DNA of 64,000 bases from Hyphomonadaceae bacterium (GTDB taxonomy: Bacteria; Pseudomonadota; Alphaproteobacteria; Caulobacterales; Hyphomonadaceae). Under the pieces are notes generated by a model that was given only the letters and a program-made list of their open reading frames with translations, was not told where the DNA came from and did no database searches. Both the position numbers and the translations under genes were made by a program. Location: assembly GCA_016714495.1 (NCBI GenBank), contig JADKDU010000001.1, positions 496,001 through 560,000 on the forward strand, given 5' to 3'. Within the stretch, counting starts at the first letter, position 1, and each line of letters starts with the position of its first letter. Below, piece after piece: positions 42,469-52,231 of the stretch.

Positions 42469-45147
42469 TCAGCGGCCCTTCTTCAGCGCGGCGTGCGCAG
42501 CGGCAAGCCGTGCAACGGGGACGCGGAAGGGGCTGGCGCTGACATAGTCGAGGCCGGTTTCCTCGAAGAAGAATATCGAGGCCGGGTCGCCGCCATGTTC
42601 GCCGCAGACGCCGAGTTTCAGGCGCGGACGCGCCGCGCGGCCGCGCGTGCAGCCGATGCGGACGAGTTCGCCAACGCCGTCGCGGTCGATCGAGACGAAG
42701 GGATCTTTTTCGTAGATGCCCTTCTCCTCGTAAATCTTGAGGAAGCGGGAGGCGTCGTCGCGCGAAATGCCGAGGGCGGTCTGCGTGAGATCGTTGGTGC
42801 CGAAAGAGAAGAATTCGGCTTCTTCCGCGATCTCGCCTGCCCGCAGCGCGGCGCGCGGCAGTTCGATCATGGTGCCGACGAGATATTCGACCTGCGCCTT
42901 GCGTTCGTTGAACACGCGCTCGGCCGTCGTGACGACGAGGGCGCGCATAAGTTCGAGTTCGCGGCGGGTGGCGACCAGCGGGATCATGACTTCGGGAATG
43001 GGCGCCCTGCCGCTTTCCTTGGCCACGTCGAGCGCGGCTTCGAAGATGGCGCGGGCCTGCATTTCGTAGATCTCGGGATAAGTCACGCCGAGGCGACAGC
43101 CACGGTGGCCGAGCATTGGGTTGGACTCGTGGAGTTCTTCGGCGCGGGCTTTCAGAAGATCAGCCGAGATGCCGGACTGTTTGGCGACGCCGGCGATGTC
43201 CTCTTCCGTGTGGGGGAGGAATTCGTGCAGCGGCGGATCGAGCAGGCGGATGGTGACTGGGAGCCCCGCCATGATGCGGAAGATTTCGGTGAAGTCGGCG
43301 CGCTGCATCGGCAGCAGCTTTTCGAGCGCCTTGCGGCGGCCGCGCTCGTTGTCGGCGAGGATCATCTCGCGGACGACGGGGATGCGTTTCGCGTCGAAGA
43401 ACATGTGCTCGGTGCGACAAAGGCCGATGCCTTCGGCGCCGAAGCGTTTTGCGGTCTCTGCATCAAGCGGCGTTTCGGCGTTGGCGCGGACCTTCATGCG
43501 GCGGACCGAGTCGGCCCAACCCATGAGTTCGCCGAAATCGCCGCCCTGTTGCGGTTCGACCATTTTCACGGAGCCGACGAGGACCTCGCCCTTGGCGCCG
43601 TCGACCGTGATGACGTCGCCCTTCTTGAGCGTGCGGGAGCCGACGCGGACTGTGCCTTTCTCGGCGTCGATCTGGAGCGATCCGGCGCCGCAGACGCAAG
43701 GGCGGCCCATGCCGCGCGCGACGACGGCGGCGTGGCTGGTCATGCCGCCGCGGGCCGTGACGATGGCCTTGGCGGCGTGCATGCCCTGAATGTCTTCAGG
43801 CGACGTCTCGATGCGGACGAGGATGACAGGCTTGCCTGCGGCGGAGAGTGCGACGGCTTCGGCGGGCTCGAACACGATCTGGCCGACGGCGGCGCCGGGG
43901 CTGGCGGGGAGGCCCTTCACGAAGACATCGCGCACGGCGTCTTTCGCGATGGTGGGGTGGAGGAGCTGGTCGAGCTGGGCAGGGTCGAGGCGGAGGACGG
44001 CCTCTTCCTGCGAGATGAGGTTTTCCTTGCACATCTCGACGGCCAGCTTGAGGGCTGCGGGAGCGGTGCGTTTGCCCGAGCGCGTTTGAAGCATGTAGAG
44101 CGCGCCCTGCTCCACCGTGAACTCGATGTCCTGCATGTCGCGGTAGTGCGTCTCGAGGCGCGCCGCGACAGCGATGAGCTGGGCGTAGACTTCGGGCATG
44201 GCCTCTTCGAGGGAGAGGTCTTCCGATTTGAGATCGGCTTTGCGCGAGTTGGAAATCGGGGCGGGCGTGCGGATGCCGGCGACGACGTCTTCGCCCTGCG
44301 CATTGACGAGGTATTCGCCGTAGAAGCGCTTCTCGCCCGTGGAGGGGTCGCGGGTGAAGGCGACGCCGGTGGCGGAACTGTCGCCCATATTGCCGAAGAC
44401 CATCGATTGGACATTAACGGCCGTGCCCCATGATTCCGGGATGTCATTGAGGCGGCGGTAGGTGACGGCGCGGTCGTTCATCCAGCTGGAGAACACGGCG
44501 CCGATGGCGCCCCAGAGCTGGTCCTTCGGTTCCTGCGGGAATGGGCGGCCGATACGCTTTTCGACGGCCTTTTTATAGAGCGCGATGACCTCGATCCAGC
44601 TTTCGGCTCCGAGATCCGTGTCGAGGTTGAAGTCGCGACTTTCCTTGTAGTCGTCGAGGATGTGCTCGAACTCGTCGTGGCTGATGTTCAGCACGACGTT
44701 GGAATACATCTGGATGAAGCGGCGATAGCTGTCGTAGGCGAAGCGGCGGTCGCCGGAGAGTTTGGCGAGGCCTTCCGCAGTCTGGTCGTTGAGGCCGAGG
44801 TTCAGCACCGTATCCATCATGCCGGGCATGGAGGCCCGGCTGCCCGAGCGGACGGAGACGAGCAGCGGGTTGCGCACGTCGCCGAACTTCTTGCCCGTGC
44901 GGCCTTCGAGCGCCCTCAGCGCATCGTTGACCTGGCCTTCGAGGTCGGCAGGGTATTTCTTCTTGAGCTGGTAGAAGACGGTGCAGACTTCAGTGGTAAT
45001 GGTGAAGCCGGGAGGCACCGGCAGGCCGAGCTTCGACATCTCGGCAAGGTTCGCGCCCTTGCCGCCGAGCAGGTTCTTCATCGATGCGTCGCCATCCGAG
45101 GCGCCGCCGCCGAAATCATAGACCCACTTGGTGGCGAGTTGAGACAT
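42469..45147 (-). CDS. ppdK: Pyruvate, phosphate dikinase
   Basis: An 892-residue enzyme interconverting pyruvate, ATP and phosphate with PEP, AMP and PPi. The N-terminal ATP-grasp begins YDFGGGASDG and includes NLLGGKGANLAEMSKLGLPV. The phosphohistidine domain has GGMTSHAAVVARGMG (swivelling His), and the C-terminal PEP/pyruvate barrel has GLCRTEHMFF, MLGHRGCRLG and VCGEHGGDP. Length is standard. Its ATG lies two bases after the glyS stop, so the pair is coupled, as commonly seen in alphaproteobacteria. Confidence 0.97.
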   Translation of the reverse strand: MSQLATKWVYDFGGGASDGDASMKNLLGGKGANLAEMSKLGLPVPPGFTITTEVCTVFYQLKKKYPADLEGQVNDALRALEGRTGKKFGDVRNPLLVSVRSGSRASMPGMMDTVLNLGLNDQTAEGLAKLSGDRRFAYDSYRRFIQMYSNVVLNISHDEFEHILDDYKESRDFNLDTDLGAESWIEVIALYKKAVEKRIGRPFPQEPKDQLWGAIGAVFSSWMNDRAVTYRRLNDIPESWGTAVNVQSMVFGNMGDSSATGVAFTRDPSTGEKRFYGEYLVNAQGEDVVAGIRTPAPISNSRKADLKSEDLSLEEAMPEVYAQLIAVAARLETHYRDMQDIEFTVEQGALYMLQTRSGKRTAPAALKLAVEMCKENLISQEEAVLRLDPAQLDQLLHPTIAKDAVRDVFVKGLPASPGAAVGQIVFEPAEAVALSAAGKPVILVRIETSPEDIQGMHAAKAIVTARGGMTSHAAVVARGMGRPCVCGAGSLQIDAEKGTVRVGSRTLKKGDVITVDGAKGEVLVGSVKMVEPQQGGDFGELMGWADSVRRMKVRANAETPLDAETAKRFGAEGIGLCRTEHMFFDAKRIPVVREMILADNERGRRKALEKLLPMQRADFTEIFRIMAGLPVTIRLLDPPLHEFLPHTEEDIAGVAKQSGISADLLKARAEELHESNPMLGHRGCRLGVTYPEIYEMQARAIFEAALDVAKESGRAPIPEVMIPLVATRRELELMRALVVTTAERVFNERKAQVEYLVGTMIELPRAALRAGEIAEEAEFFSFGTNDLTQTALGISRDDASRFLKIYEEKGIYEKDPFVSIDRDGVGELVRIGCTRGRAARPRLKLGVCGEHGGDPASIFFFEETGLDYVSASPFRVPVARLAAAHAALKKGR

Positions 45148-45149
45148 GA

Positions 45150-47420
45150 CTAGCCTTCGATCTTGGAGAAGTCCGCCACGCGGTTGAGAGCGTCGCGAAT
45201 TTGCGAGAGGATCATCAATCTGTTTTCACGCGTTTTCGCGTCATCCGCATTCACGGTGACCTTGTCGAAGAAAGCGTCCACCGGGCCGCGGAGTTTCGAG
45301 AGAACCTTCATTGCGCCGGCGAAATCTTCCTTTTCGAGCCCGGAGGAGGCATCAGGCGCCGCCCTGTTGAGCGCCGAGACGAGCGCATCGACTTCCGGGG
45401 GGTCGCCAACCATGGTCTTGCCCTGCCCCGACCAGGTTTTGCCATCCTTCTTTTCCTCGATGGCGAGGATGTTGGCGGCGCGCTTGTAGCCGGCAAGGAG
45501 GTTTCTGCCGTCTTCGGTGGCGAGGAATTCGCCGAGGGCTTCGACTCGTTTGACGATCAGGACGAGGTCGTCCTCGCCGAGCGCGAAGACAGCATCGATC
45601 AGGTCGTGGCGTGCTCCTTGTTCGCGGAGGTGGACTTTGAGTCGGTCGGCGAAAAAGGAGAGGAGGTCCGCTCGCATCGCGCGAACTGCCCCATCAAACT
45701 CCAGCTGTCTTTGACCATCGAAGAATTCATCTTCTTCCGACTCTGGCGGGCGGATCGCTTTGAAGATTGCCTCGCCACTGATTCGTGCTTCGCCGTCGGC
45801 GTCTTTCGCGAACAGACCGGCCGTCATCGTAGAGCCTTCTTTCTCGGCCCACGTCACGATCTTGAATGTCATCGGCGATTTCGCACCGTGCAACTTCATG
45901 CCCGCGGCGGCAGCAATATCAACGCTTCGCTGCAGGCTGACACGTATGTTCCTTTCGAGAATGGTCCGAATGACGCCGAGAGCCGCGCGTCTCAGAGCAA
46001 ACGGGTCTTTCGATCCCGTTGGCTTCTCATCGATCAACCAGAAGCCTACGAGCGTATCGAGTTTGTCGGCAAGCGCGACGGCGACACCAACTGGATTGCC
46101 CGGAACCTGATCCCCCGGCCCCTTCGGCTTGTAGTGGTCTCGCACCGCATCCGCGATCGCCTGCGGCTCGCCTTGCAGCGTTGCGTAGTACCTACCCATG
46201 ACGCCTTCAAGTTCGGCGAATTCGCCGACCATCTCGGAGACAAGGTCGCATTTGGCGAGCTTAGCGGCGCGTTCGGCCAGGGCCGGATCGGCGCCGACTT
46301 TCGGTGCAAGTTCCTTGGCAAGCGCCATGACGCGCTCGGCCTTGTCCTTCACCGAGCCTAGCTTCTCGTGGAAGACGATGTTGCCGAGCTTGCTGAAGTT
46401 GTCTTCGAGCTTGGTCTTGCGGTCCTTGTCCCAGAAGAACCTCGCGTCGTTCAGGCGCGCGCTCAGGACGCGGCTGTTGCCTTCGGCGATCTTCGTGCCG
46501 CCGTCCGCCGCCTCGAGGTTGGCGACGACGATGAATTTCGGCGCGAGGCGTCCCTCGTGCCAGCTGGGGTCGCGGACGGCGAAGTATTTCTGGTGGGTGC
46601 GCATTGAGAGCTTGATGACTTCGGGCGGCAGGTCGAGAAAGCTCTTGTTCATGTCGCCGATGATGACGACCGGAAATTCGGCCAGACCGGCGACTTCCTC
46701 GAGCAGTCCGATGTCGTCGACGAGTTCGAGGTTCTGGGCGGCGCAGAGCTGCTTCGCCTCGGTGAGAATGGTTTCCTTGCGCTCTTCACGGTCGAGGATG
46801 ACGCGGCCCTTGTTCTTGAGGACGCTTTCATAGTCGTCGAAGCGGCGCACGCGATAGGGCCCACGGCCCATGACGCGATGGCCTTCGGTGAGGTTGTCGG
46901 ATTTGATGCCCTCGATCTCGAAAAGAACAACTTCGCCGTCGAACGTGCAGAGGATGCGGCTGATCGGGCGAACCCAGCGCAGGTCTCCGGAACCCCAGCG
47001 CATCGACTTAGGCCAGTGGAAGCCACGGATGATCTGGGGGACGAGCGCGGCGATGACATCCGTGGTCTGTTTCCCGGCCTTGCGGACGTGGGCGATATAG
47101 ACGCGGCCCTTCTTCGGGACCTCGTGGACGGAGCCTGGATATGTCGGTGAGGCCAGCTTTTTCAGAAAGCCCTGGATGGCGGCGTCGGGCGCGCCTTCCT
47201 TGGGGCCGATGACGTCTTCGGTGACGTCAGCGGATTTGACGGGCAGGCCTTCGACCACGGCGACGAGGCGGCGGGGACCGGAGAAGCCCTTGATTCCTTC
47301 GGGGATCAGGCCGGCCGTGGTGAGGCCGTCCATCAGCGCCTTGACGAGATCGGCCTCCGCCTTCGCCTGCATGCGGGCCGGGATTTCCTCGGACAGGATT
47401 TCGAGCAGAAGCTGGGGCAT
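45150..47420 (-). CDS. glyS: Glycyl-tRNA synthetase beta subunit
   Basis: A 756-residue beta subunit of the alpha2beta2 glycyl-tRNA synthetase, carrying HD-like and anticodon-binding (DALR-like) parts. It begins PQLLLEILSEEIPARM and has GFSGPRRLVAVVEGLP, PKSMRWGSGDLRWVRPISRI, MRTHQKYFAV and FFDKVTVNADDAKTRENRL near the end. It needs GlyQ, which here is 6.6 kb away rather than adjacent. Divergent from the exported protein gene at 47574. Confidence 0.96.
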   Translation of the reverse strand: MPQLLLEILSEEIPARMQAKAEADLVKALMDGLTTAGLIPEGIKGFSGPRRLVAVVEGLPVKSADVTEDVIGPKEGAPDAAIQGFLKKLASPTYPGSVHEVPKKGRVYIAHVRKAGKQTTDVIAALVPQIIRGFHWPKSMRWGSGDLRWVRPISRILCTFDGEVVLFEIEGIKSDNLTEGHRVMGRGPYRVRRFDDYESVLKNKGRVILDREERKETILTEAKQLCAAQNLELVDDIGLLEEVAGLAEFPVVIIGDMNKSFLDLPPEVIKLSMRTHQKYFAVRDPSWHEGRLAPKFIVVANLEAADGGTKIAEGNSRVLSARLNDARFFWDKDRKTKLEDNFSKLGNIVFHEKLGSVKDKAERVMALAKELAPKVGADPALAERAAKLAKCDLVSEMVGEFAELEGVMGRYYATLQGEPQAIADAVRDHYKPKGPGDQVPGNPVGVAVALADKLDTLVGFWLIDEKPTGSKDPFALRRAALGVIRTILERNIRVSLQRSVDIAAAAGMKLHGAKSPMTFKIVTWAEKEGSTMTAGLFAKDADGEARISGEAIFKAIRPPESEEDEFFDGQRQLEFDGAVRAMRADLLSFFADRLKVHLREQGARHDLIDAVFALGEDDLVLIVKRVEALGEFLATEDGRNLLAGYKRAANILAIEEKKDGKTWSGQGKTMVGDPPEVDALVSALNRAAPDASSGLEKEDFAGAMKVLSKLRGPVDAFFDKVTVNADDAKTRENRLMILSQIRDALNRVADFSKIEG

Positions 47421-47573
47421 GACCTTGGTGTTGGGGCCTTGTTCGCAGTCGCGGAATTTGGAGCGTCAGTGCAGCGGAACGGGGCGGATTGCAAGGGTTT
47501 GGGCGGGGCTGAGCCACGTTGTTGCGTGTTCCGGGGAAATCGGCATTTCTGGCGGGGTAAAGGGAGTTCGGTG

Positions 47574-48074
47574 ATGCGGAAACTAGTGCTGGCGCTTGTG
47601 GCCGCGATGCTGGCCGGGCCGGCCATGGCGCAGACGCCGGCGCCCGCGCTGAACGACCCGCCGCCAGACCCGTGGGTGTTCGTCCACTTTGCGGACGGGG
47701 CGATGGGCTGGAACATGAAGGCGGGCCGTTGGTCGGACAACAATGCGACGGCTGAAGGGGAACGCCTTGTCTATTTCGCCACGCCCTACGACGTGGATGG
47801 CAAGAAGATCTCCTGGGCGCAGGAGTCCTGGAAAATCTCGTGCACGGCCAACAGCTATCAGACCAAGAGCGGCGCGGAGCTGGATTCGGCGCTCGAGATG
47901 CTGTTCACGCTGAACAGCGGGGAGCCTTCGCCGATTCAAGAAGGCACGCCCGAATTCATCCTCAAGCGCGTGTACTGCGACAACGTCGAGATGAAGGGCG
48001 CGCAGCACGTGACAGGAATTCTGATGGCGATGGACGGCATGATGGGCGGGATGGCTTTGCAGTCGGCTCAGTAG
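47574..48074 (+). CDS. Exported protein of unknown function
   Basis: A 166-residue protein with a Sec signal (MRKLVLALVAAMLAGPAMAQ) and AAGGGAG upstream of the ATG at 47574. The mature part holds two cysteines (KISCTAN and VYCDNVEM) and a segment WKISCTANSYQTKSG. The end is Met/Gly-rich (MDGMMGGMAL). No family recognised. Convergent with the next gene, stops four bases apart. Confidence 0.7.
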   Translation: MRKLVLALVAAMLAGPAMAQTPAPALNDPPPDPWVFVHFADGAMGWNMKAGRWSDNNATAEGERLVYFATPYDVDGKKISWAQESWKISCTANSYQTKSGAELDSALEMLFTLNSGEPSPIQEGTPEFILKRVYCDNVEMKGAQHVTGILMAMDGMMGGMALQSAQ

Positions 48075-48078
48075 CGCC

Positions 48079-48450
48079 CTACTCGGCCCTGTGGTCCGCG
48101 TCTGGCTGGACGATCGGGGCGAGGTGGAGGTCGACGGGTTCGAACTCTGCGAACAGGTCGGCTGATTCAAGCAGCGTGTTGAGCGGGGCGTGGTCGCAGC
48201 AGGCGGCGAAGCGGCCCCACATCGCCTGCACGCGCGGATTGTTGTGCGCCTCCGCGATGGCGGCAGGAGAGGCCCATTCGAAGATCTCGATGATGGCGCC
48301 GTCCTTCGCGCGCATCACGGTTGCCGGACGATCAGTGGCGAGGCCCTCTGAACGCAGCAGGTGAACATGGTCGCGTACCTCAGCCAGGAGGATGTCTTCT
48401 TTTCCGGGCTTTGGGCGGTAGGCGACGATGACAAGGCGGGGGATGGTCAT
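48079..48450 (-). CDS. Dimeric alpha-beta barrel (ABM-like) small protein
   Basis: A 123-residue protein with a ferredoxin-like pattern: PRLVIVAYRPKPGKEDILLAEVRDHVHLLRSEGL (split as strand and helix), GAIIEIFEWAS and a following helix. These fit antibiotic-biosynthesis monooxygenase-type dimeric barrels, which include cofactor-free monooxygenases and binding proteins. Catalytic residues cannot be judged. Stand-alone small cytosolic protein; function unknown. Confidence 0.6.
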   Translation of the reverse strand: MTIPRLVIVAYRPKPGKEDILLAEVRDHVHLLRSEGLATDRPATVMRAKDGAIIEIFEWASPAAIAEAHNNPRVQAMWGRFAACCDHAPLNTLLESADLFAEFEPVDLHLAPIVQPDADHRAE

Positions 48451-48493
48451 GAGCGGGTTCCTGCAAAGGAAGATGGACCGCTTTCAGCTTTTG

Positions 48494-48973
48494 TCATGTG
48501 CCATCCGGCGAGCCGGCCAGGAGCGGGCGGAGCCATTCGGCCTGCTGGGAATCGAGGCGGGGGAGCATGACGCGGGTGGTGTAGTGGCCGAGCAAGGTCT
48601 CGCCGCGCATGAAGGCCCAGTCGATGATTTGGTTCGGCTGTATCTCGACGATGGCGCCTTCACGCAGATCTCCGAGATAGCGCGGGTTCACCGTGAGTTC
48701 GCCGACGATCTTGGCGTCCGTGCGGGCGATGTTTTCGAGCCAGGCGTCTTCAGCGCCGGGCTGGCCGTCGCGGCGGGGGATCGCGGCCTTGAGGGAGAAA
48801 TCATACTCGTCGGCCTCAGGCGCATCGAAATGCTCCCAGAAGAAAGAGAGCTTCGCGCGGGCGCGATCAGCGGCGGCGGAAAGATCCTTCTGGAATTGCA
48901 CGTCCGGATCGCTGGCTTCGCCGGAACAGGCCGCGAGCGCGAGAAGGCACGAGAGAAACAGTGCGCGGATCAC
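48494..48973 (-). CDS. DUF2314-like lipoprotein
   Basis: A 159-residue protein. Start GTG at 48973 (VIRALFLSCLLALAACSG, lipobox LAAC). The mature part has LSFFWEHFDAPEADEYDFSLKAAIP in two halves, then AWLENI, GAIVEIQPNQIIDWAFMRGETLLGHYTTRVML, a layout matching DUF2314. The family is uncharacterised and often linked to immunity or stress. The gene follows the glutaminyl cyclase gene by seven bases and is co-transcribed with it. Confidence 0.7.
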   Translation of the reverse strand: MIRALFLSCLLALAACSGEASDPDVQFQKDLSAAADRARAKLSFFWEHFDAPEADEYDFSLKAAIPRRDGQPGAEDAWLENIARTDAKIVGELTVNPRYLGDLREGAIVEIQPNQIIDWAFMRGETLLGHYTTRVMLPRLDSQQAEWLRPLLAGSPDGT

Positions 48974-48980
48974 GGACGGA

Positions 48981-49790
48981 TCAGTTGGACTTGGGGGCGG
49001 CCGGGTCTTTGAGCTTGATCTCGAACAGTTTCGGCCAGTACTTGCCGGTGACGAAAATGCGGTCGCCCGCGCTGTCATAGGCAATGCCGTTCAAGACATC
49101 GACGGTATGGCCTGCCCTGTCCTGCGGGCTGAGGATATTGGCGAGATAGACGACGCTGTTGACCTTTCCCGTCGCGGGATCGATGCGGACGATACGGTCG
49201 GTCTGGAAGACGTTGGCCCAGATCTCGCCCTTGATGAATTCGAGCTCGTTGAGCTGGTCTACGGGGCGGCCGTTCATCTTGACGTCGATGCCGCCGGTTT
49301 CTTGCAGCGTGGCGGGATCGAGGATGCGGATGCGGCTGGTGCCATCGCTCATGAAGATTTTCTGGCCGTCTGTCGTCAGCGCCCAGCCTTCGCCCTTGTA
49401 GGTGAACTCGCCGGTCGGCTTCAGGGTGGCGCGGTCGTATATGAAGCCCTTCTGGTTCTTCCAGGTGAGCGAGATGATCTTGTCGGGCAGGACGAGCACG
49501 CCCTCGCCGAAATACTGCTTGTCGACATCGTGCTGCGCCTGGACCGCGCCCGTCGCGAGGTCGACCTTGCGAATCCAGGACGTGCCCTCCATGCCGGTGC
49601 TCTCATAGATCGCGCCATCGACATACTGCAGCCCTTCGGTGAAGGCGGCCCTGTCGTGCGGATAGGTGGCGACGACCTGGAAGCTGTAGACCGGCACGGC
49701 TGGCGCGGCGGTCGACGTGGACGGCGCCGGGCCCTGTGCAGGGGAGCAGGAGGCGACGGCGAGGAAGATGGCGGCGAACAGGTTTCTCAT
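48981..49790 (-). CDS. Glutaminyl-peptide cyclotransferase, bacterial beta-propeller type
   Basis: A 269-residue exported protein (lipoprotein-type signal MRNLFAAIFLAVASCSP). Diagnostic motifs of the plant/bacterial five-blade glutaminyl cyclase are AAFTEGLQYVDG, YESTGMEGTSWIRKVDLATG, YFGEGVLVLPDKIISLTWKN, GEGWALTTDGQKIFMSDGT and NELEFIKGEIWANVF. It converts N-terminal glutamine to pyroglutamate. Start at 49790 with a purine-rich leader. Followed by the DUF2314 lipoprotein. Confidence 0.9.
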   Translation of the reverse strand: MRNLFAAIFLAVASCSPAQGPAPSTSTAAPAVPVYSFQVVATYPHDRAAFTEGLQYVDGAIYESTGMEGTSWIRKVDLATGAVQAQHDVDKQYFGEGVLVLPDKIISLTWKNQKGFIYDRATLKPTGEFTYKGEGWALTTDGQKIFMSDGTSRIRILDPATLQETGGIDVKMNGRPVDQLNELEFIKGEIWANVFQTDRIVRIDPATGKVNSVVYLANILSPQDRAGHTVDVLNGIAYDSAGDRIFVTGKYWPKLFEIKLKDPAAPKSN

Positions 49791-49834
49791 GGCGCTTTCT
49801 TTAGCGTGCCGAGCGGGTCTTCGCCAACAGGGGA

Positions 49835-50240
49835 TTATTGCGGCGGTGTGACGGGGGGCGTCGGCTGGCGGAGTTGAAGTTTGGCAGGAGGCGACGCGGG
49901 GGTTGCCGGCGCGGGCTTGAAAGGCGCGGCGGCCGGGCTTTGGTTGCGGCGCTGGAGCGAGTTCGGAGCGCGGCCCTGAGGGGGCGGCTTGGGCAAAAGC
50001 GGCGGCGAGCCGATCATGCCATCGGGCCGGGCCTTGGCCAGCATCGCCTGATAAGCCGGACCCGCTTCGATGCGCGCCTTCCATTCGTTGATCTTCGGGA
50101 ACTGGTTCTTGTCGACGATGTTGAGTTGCATCGCGAAGTTGAGCGGAAAAACCATCATGATGTCGGCCGCGGAGAATTCCGCGCCGCCGACCCAGGGGTG
50201 TTGGCCGAGCCCGTCTTCCGCGTATTGCACGACCTGTTCG
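49835..50240 (-). pseudogene. C-terminal fragment of a glutathione S-transferase-like gene
   Basis: The frame holds VVQYAEDGLGQHPWVGGAEF, SAADIMMVFPLNFAMQLNIV and YQAMLAKARPDGMIGSPP, closely resembling the C-terminal half of the GST gene just upstream. It then runs into a proline-rich tail to 49835. The thioredoxin-fold N-terminal half is missing, and what precedes it at 50241-50350 does not align. A remnant of a tandem duplication. Confidence 0.7.
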
Positions 50241-50491
50241 CTATCGACGCGGCGAGCGTTCGCCTCCCCAGGCGGCTGGCGATGGCGGCGGCGCCCGATC
50301 CGGCGGCGGATCCGCATCGTCCACTGGCAGGCGCCAGGGCGAGACACCACAGACCGCGAAAAGACTTACCGGCTTCCTCAAGTAACTCCCCAATCGTGGC
50401 GGCACGCCTCGCATGCGTCGGGGCAAGCCACGAGCTTTACCCTTCAGCATCTCGGGCAAGGCTCCGACCCCGCCCCTGTGACGACCCGGTT

Positions 50492-51263
50492 CTAGCCCGG
50501 GGCGCGGGCATTGTCGGGCAGCGGTTCGGGCGGAGACAGGAAGCCGTCTGGCTCTGCCTTGGCATTCATGCGCTGATAGGCGAGGGCGCGCCATCATCTT
50601 TGCATTCCAGGCGTTGATATTCGGGAAGCCCGACTTGTCGACGATGTTGATGCGGAATGCGTATTCGAGCGGAAACTGCATCATGATGTCGGCGGCGGAG
50701 AATTCGGAGCCGCCGAAATAAGGATGCTTGCCAAGAAAGTCCTCGGCGTAGCGAATGACGCCGCCAGCATCGACGAGCCTGCCCTTCTGCGTCGGCGGTT
50801 GGATCTGCCAGACGCGATAATCAGCAAGGATACGCGAGAACAGCGAGCCCTCGGCATAGTGCATCCAGATCGTATGCCAGGCGTAGTCCTGGCTCGCGAG
50901 CGGCGGGATGAGTTTGCCGGGCGCGTGACGATTCAGGATGATATCCAAGAGCGCGCCGGACTCGACGAGGATCTCGTCGCCATAGAATACGGTGGGCGCG
51001 ACAGGCATGGCTGGGTTCACCCTGCGGAGTTCAGCCAGAGAGGCGCTCATGTTGCCGCGGACGAATTTCAGCTCGTAGGGAAAGCCAAGCTCTTCCATCA
51101 GCCAAACGATGCGTTCGGAGCGGCGGCCTTCGAGGTGATAGATGGTGAGGGGCGGCATCGGCGTCGCCACCACAACCGACGCCGGCGCACCCGCAGGCAT
51201 TGTGGTGCAGGCTGCCGCTACGGCGGCGGCCAAAGTCACGCCCATAAACGCGAGGCGATTCAT
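50492..51263 (-). pseudogene. Exported glutathione S-transferase-like gene with a late frameshift
   Basis: Start at 51263, with a lipoprotein-like signal (LAAAVAAACTTM) unusual for a GST. The N-terminal thioredoxin fold reads LTIYHLEGRRSERIVWLMEE, and the C-terminal helical domain AEDFLGKHPYFGGSEFSAAD. Near 50590 one extra base turns AYQRMNAKAEPDGFLSPPEP into a different frame. Removing it yields a 256-residue protein ending at TAG 50492. A sequencing error is possible. A partial second copy lies directly downstream. Confidence 0.75.
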
Positions 51264-51412
51264 GATGCGTTTCCCCCTGTTATCTTTGGCGATGCGTAGC
51301 ACGCATGTCTCGCCTAACAAGATGACGCAAAGTGAGCCCTGCCGTTTCAAGCGGCGCTTGCCATGCGCAGATTTCACGTTTATATTTACATCGTAAATTA
51401 AAAGAGCAGGTC

Positions 51413-52201
51413 ATGAGCACATTTCGAGACAACCTTCTGGCGGGCAAGACAGCGTTCGTGGCGGGCGCTTCGAGCGGGATCAACCTGCAGATCGCAACGC
51501 GGCTGGCGCAGGCGGGCGCAGCGGTGACGATTCTCTCGCGCTCGCCCGACAAGATCGAAGCGGCGGCGGCCGGTATTCGTGAAAAGGGGCGGCAAATGCA
51601 TCGGCATCGCGCAGGATGTGCGCGACCATGATGGCGTCGGCGCCGCCTTCGCGAAGTCGGTCGAGGCGCATGGCGAGATCGACATTCTGGTGTCCGGCGC
51701 GGCGGGAAATTTCGTGGCGCCGTTCAACGGTCTTTCCTACAATGGCTTCCGCGCCGTGATCGACATCGACCTTATCGGTCTGTTCAATGTGATGCGGCAG
51801 GGCTTTCCTCATCTGCGCAAGCCGGGCGCGACCTGTGTATCATTTCGGCGCCCCAGGCGTTGCACCCCTATCCGCTGCAATCGCATGTCAACGCGGCGAA
51901 GGCGGGCGCAGACATGCTGGTGAAGACGCTGGCGGTTGAGTGGGGGCCGATGGGGGTGCGCGTGAACGCCATCATTCCTGGACCGATCGCGGACACGGAA
52001 GGCATGGCGCGATTGGCGCCAACGCCGGAAGCAATGGAAAAAAGCAAGCGCGGCACGCCATTGCAGCGGTTGGGCACGAAGGATGAAATCGCGGACCTTG
52101 CGCTGTTCCTTGCCTCAGATGCTGCGGCTTATGTCACCGGCGCGATCATGCCGTGTGATGGCGGAATGTCGCTGCTGGGTGTGGGACGGGTGGGCGTGTG
52201 A
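51413..52201 (+). pseudogene. Short-chain dehydrogenase (2,4-dienoyl-CoA reductase-like), two frameshifts
   Basis: The NAD(P)-binding motif VAGASSGI and ILSRSPDKIEAAA are in the first frame from 51413. GIAQDVRDHDGVGAAF, ILVSGAAGNF and YNGFRAVIDIDLIG follow in a second frame from about 51597. SHVNAAKAGADML, VRVNAIIPGPIADTEGM and the end at 52201 are in a third from about 51840. The HVNAAKAG and PGPIADTEG blocks are those of peroxisomal-type 2,4-dienoyl-CoA reductases. Two separate one-base changes break it. Divergent from the GST gene. Confidence 0.8.
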
Positions 52202-52231
52202 AACTGGGCAGGCCGCGCGCGTTCCTGCTAG

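Noticed and set aside
42181..44433. 750-codon open frame on the plus strand
   Set aside because: It lies antisense to ppdK, whose catalytic motifs are certain; the translation is Asp/Ala/Gly/Arg-rich with no domain, typical of a GC-rich shadow frame.
45201..46361. 386-codon plus-strand frame over glyS
   Set aside because: Antisense of the glyS coding region; composition follows the reverse complement of its codons.
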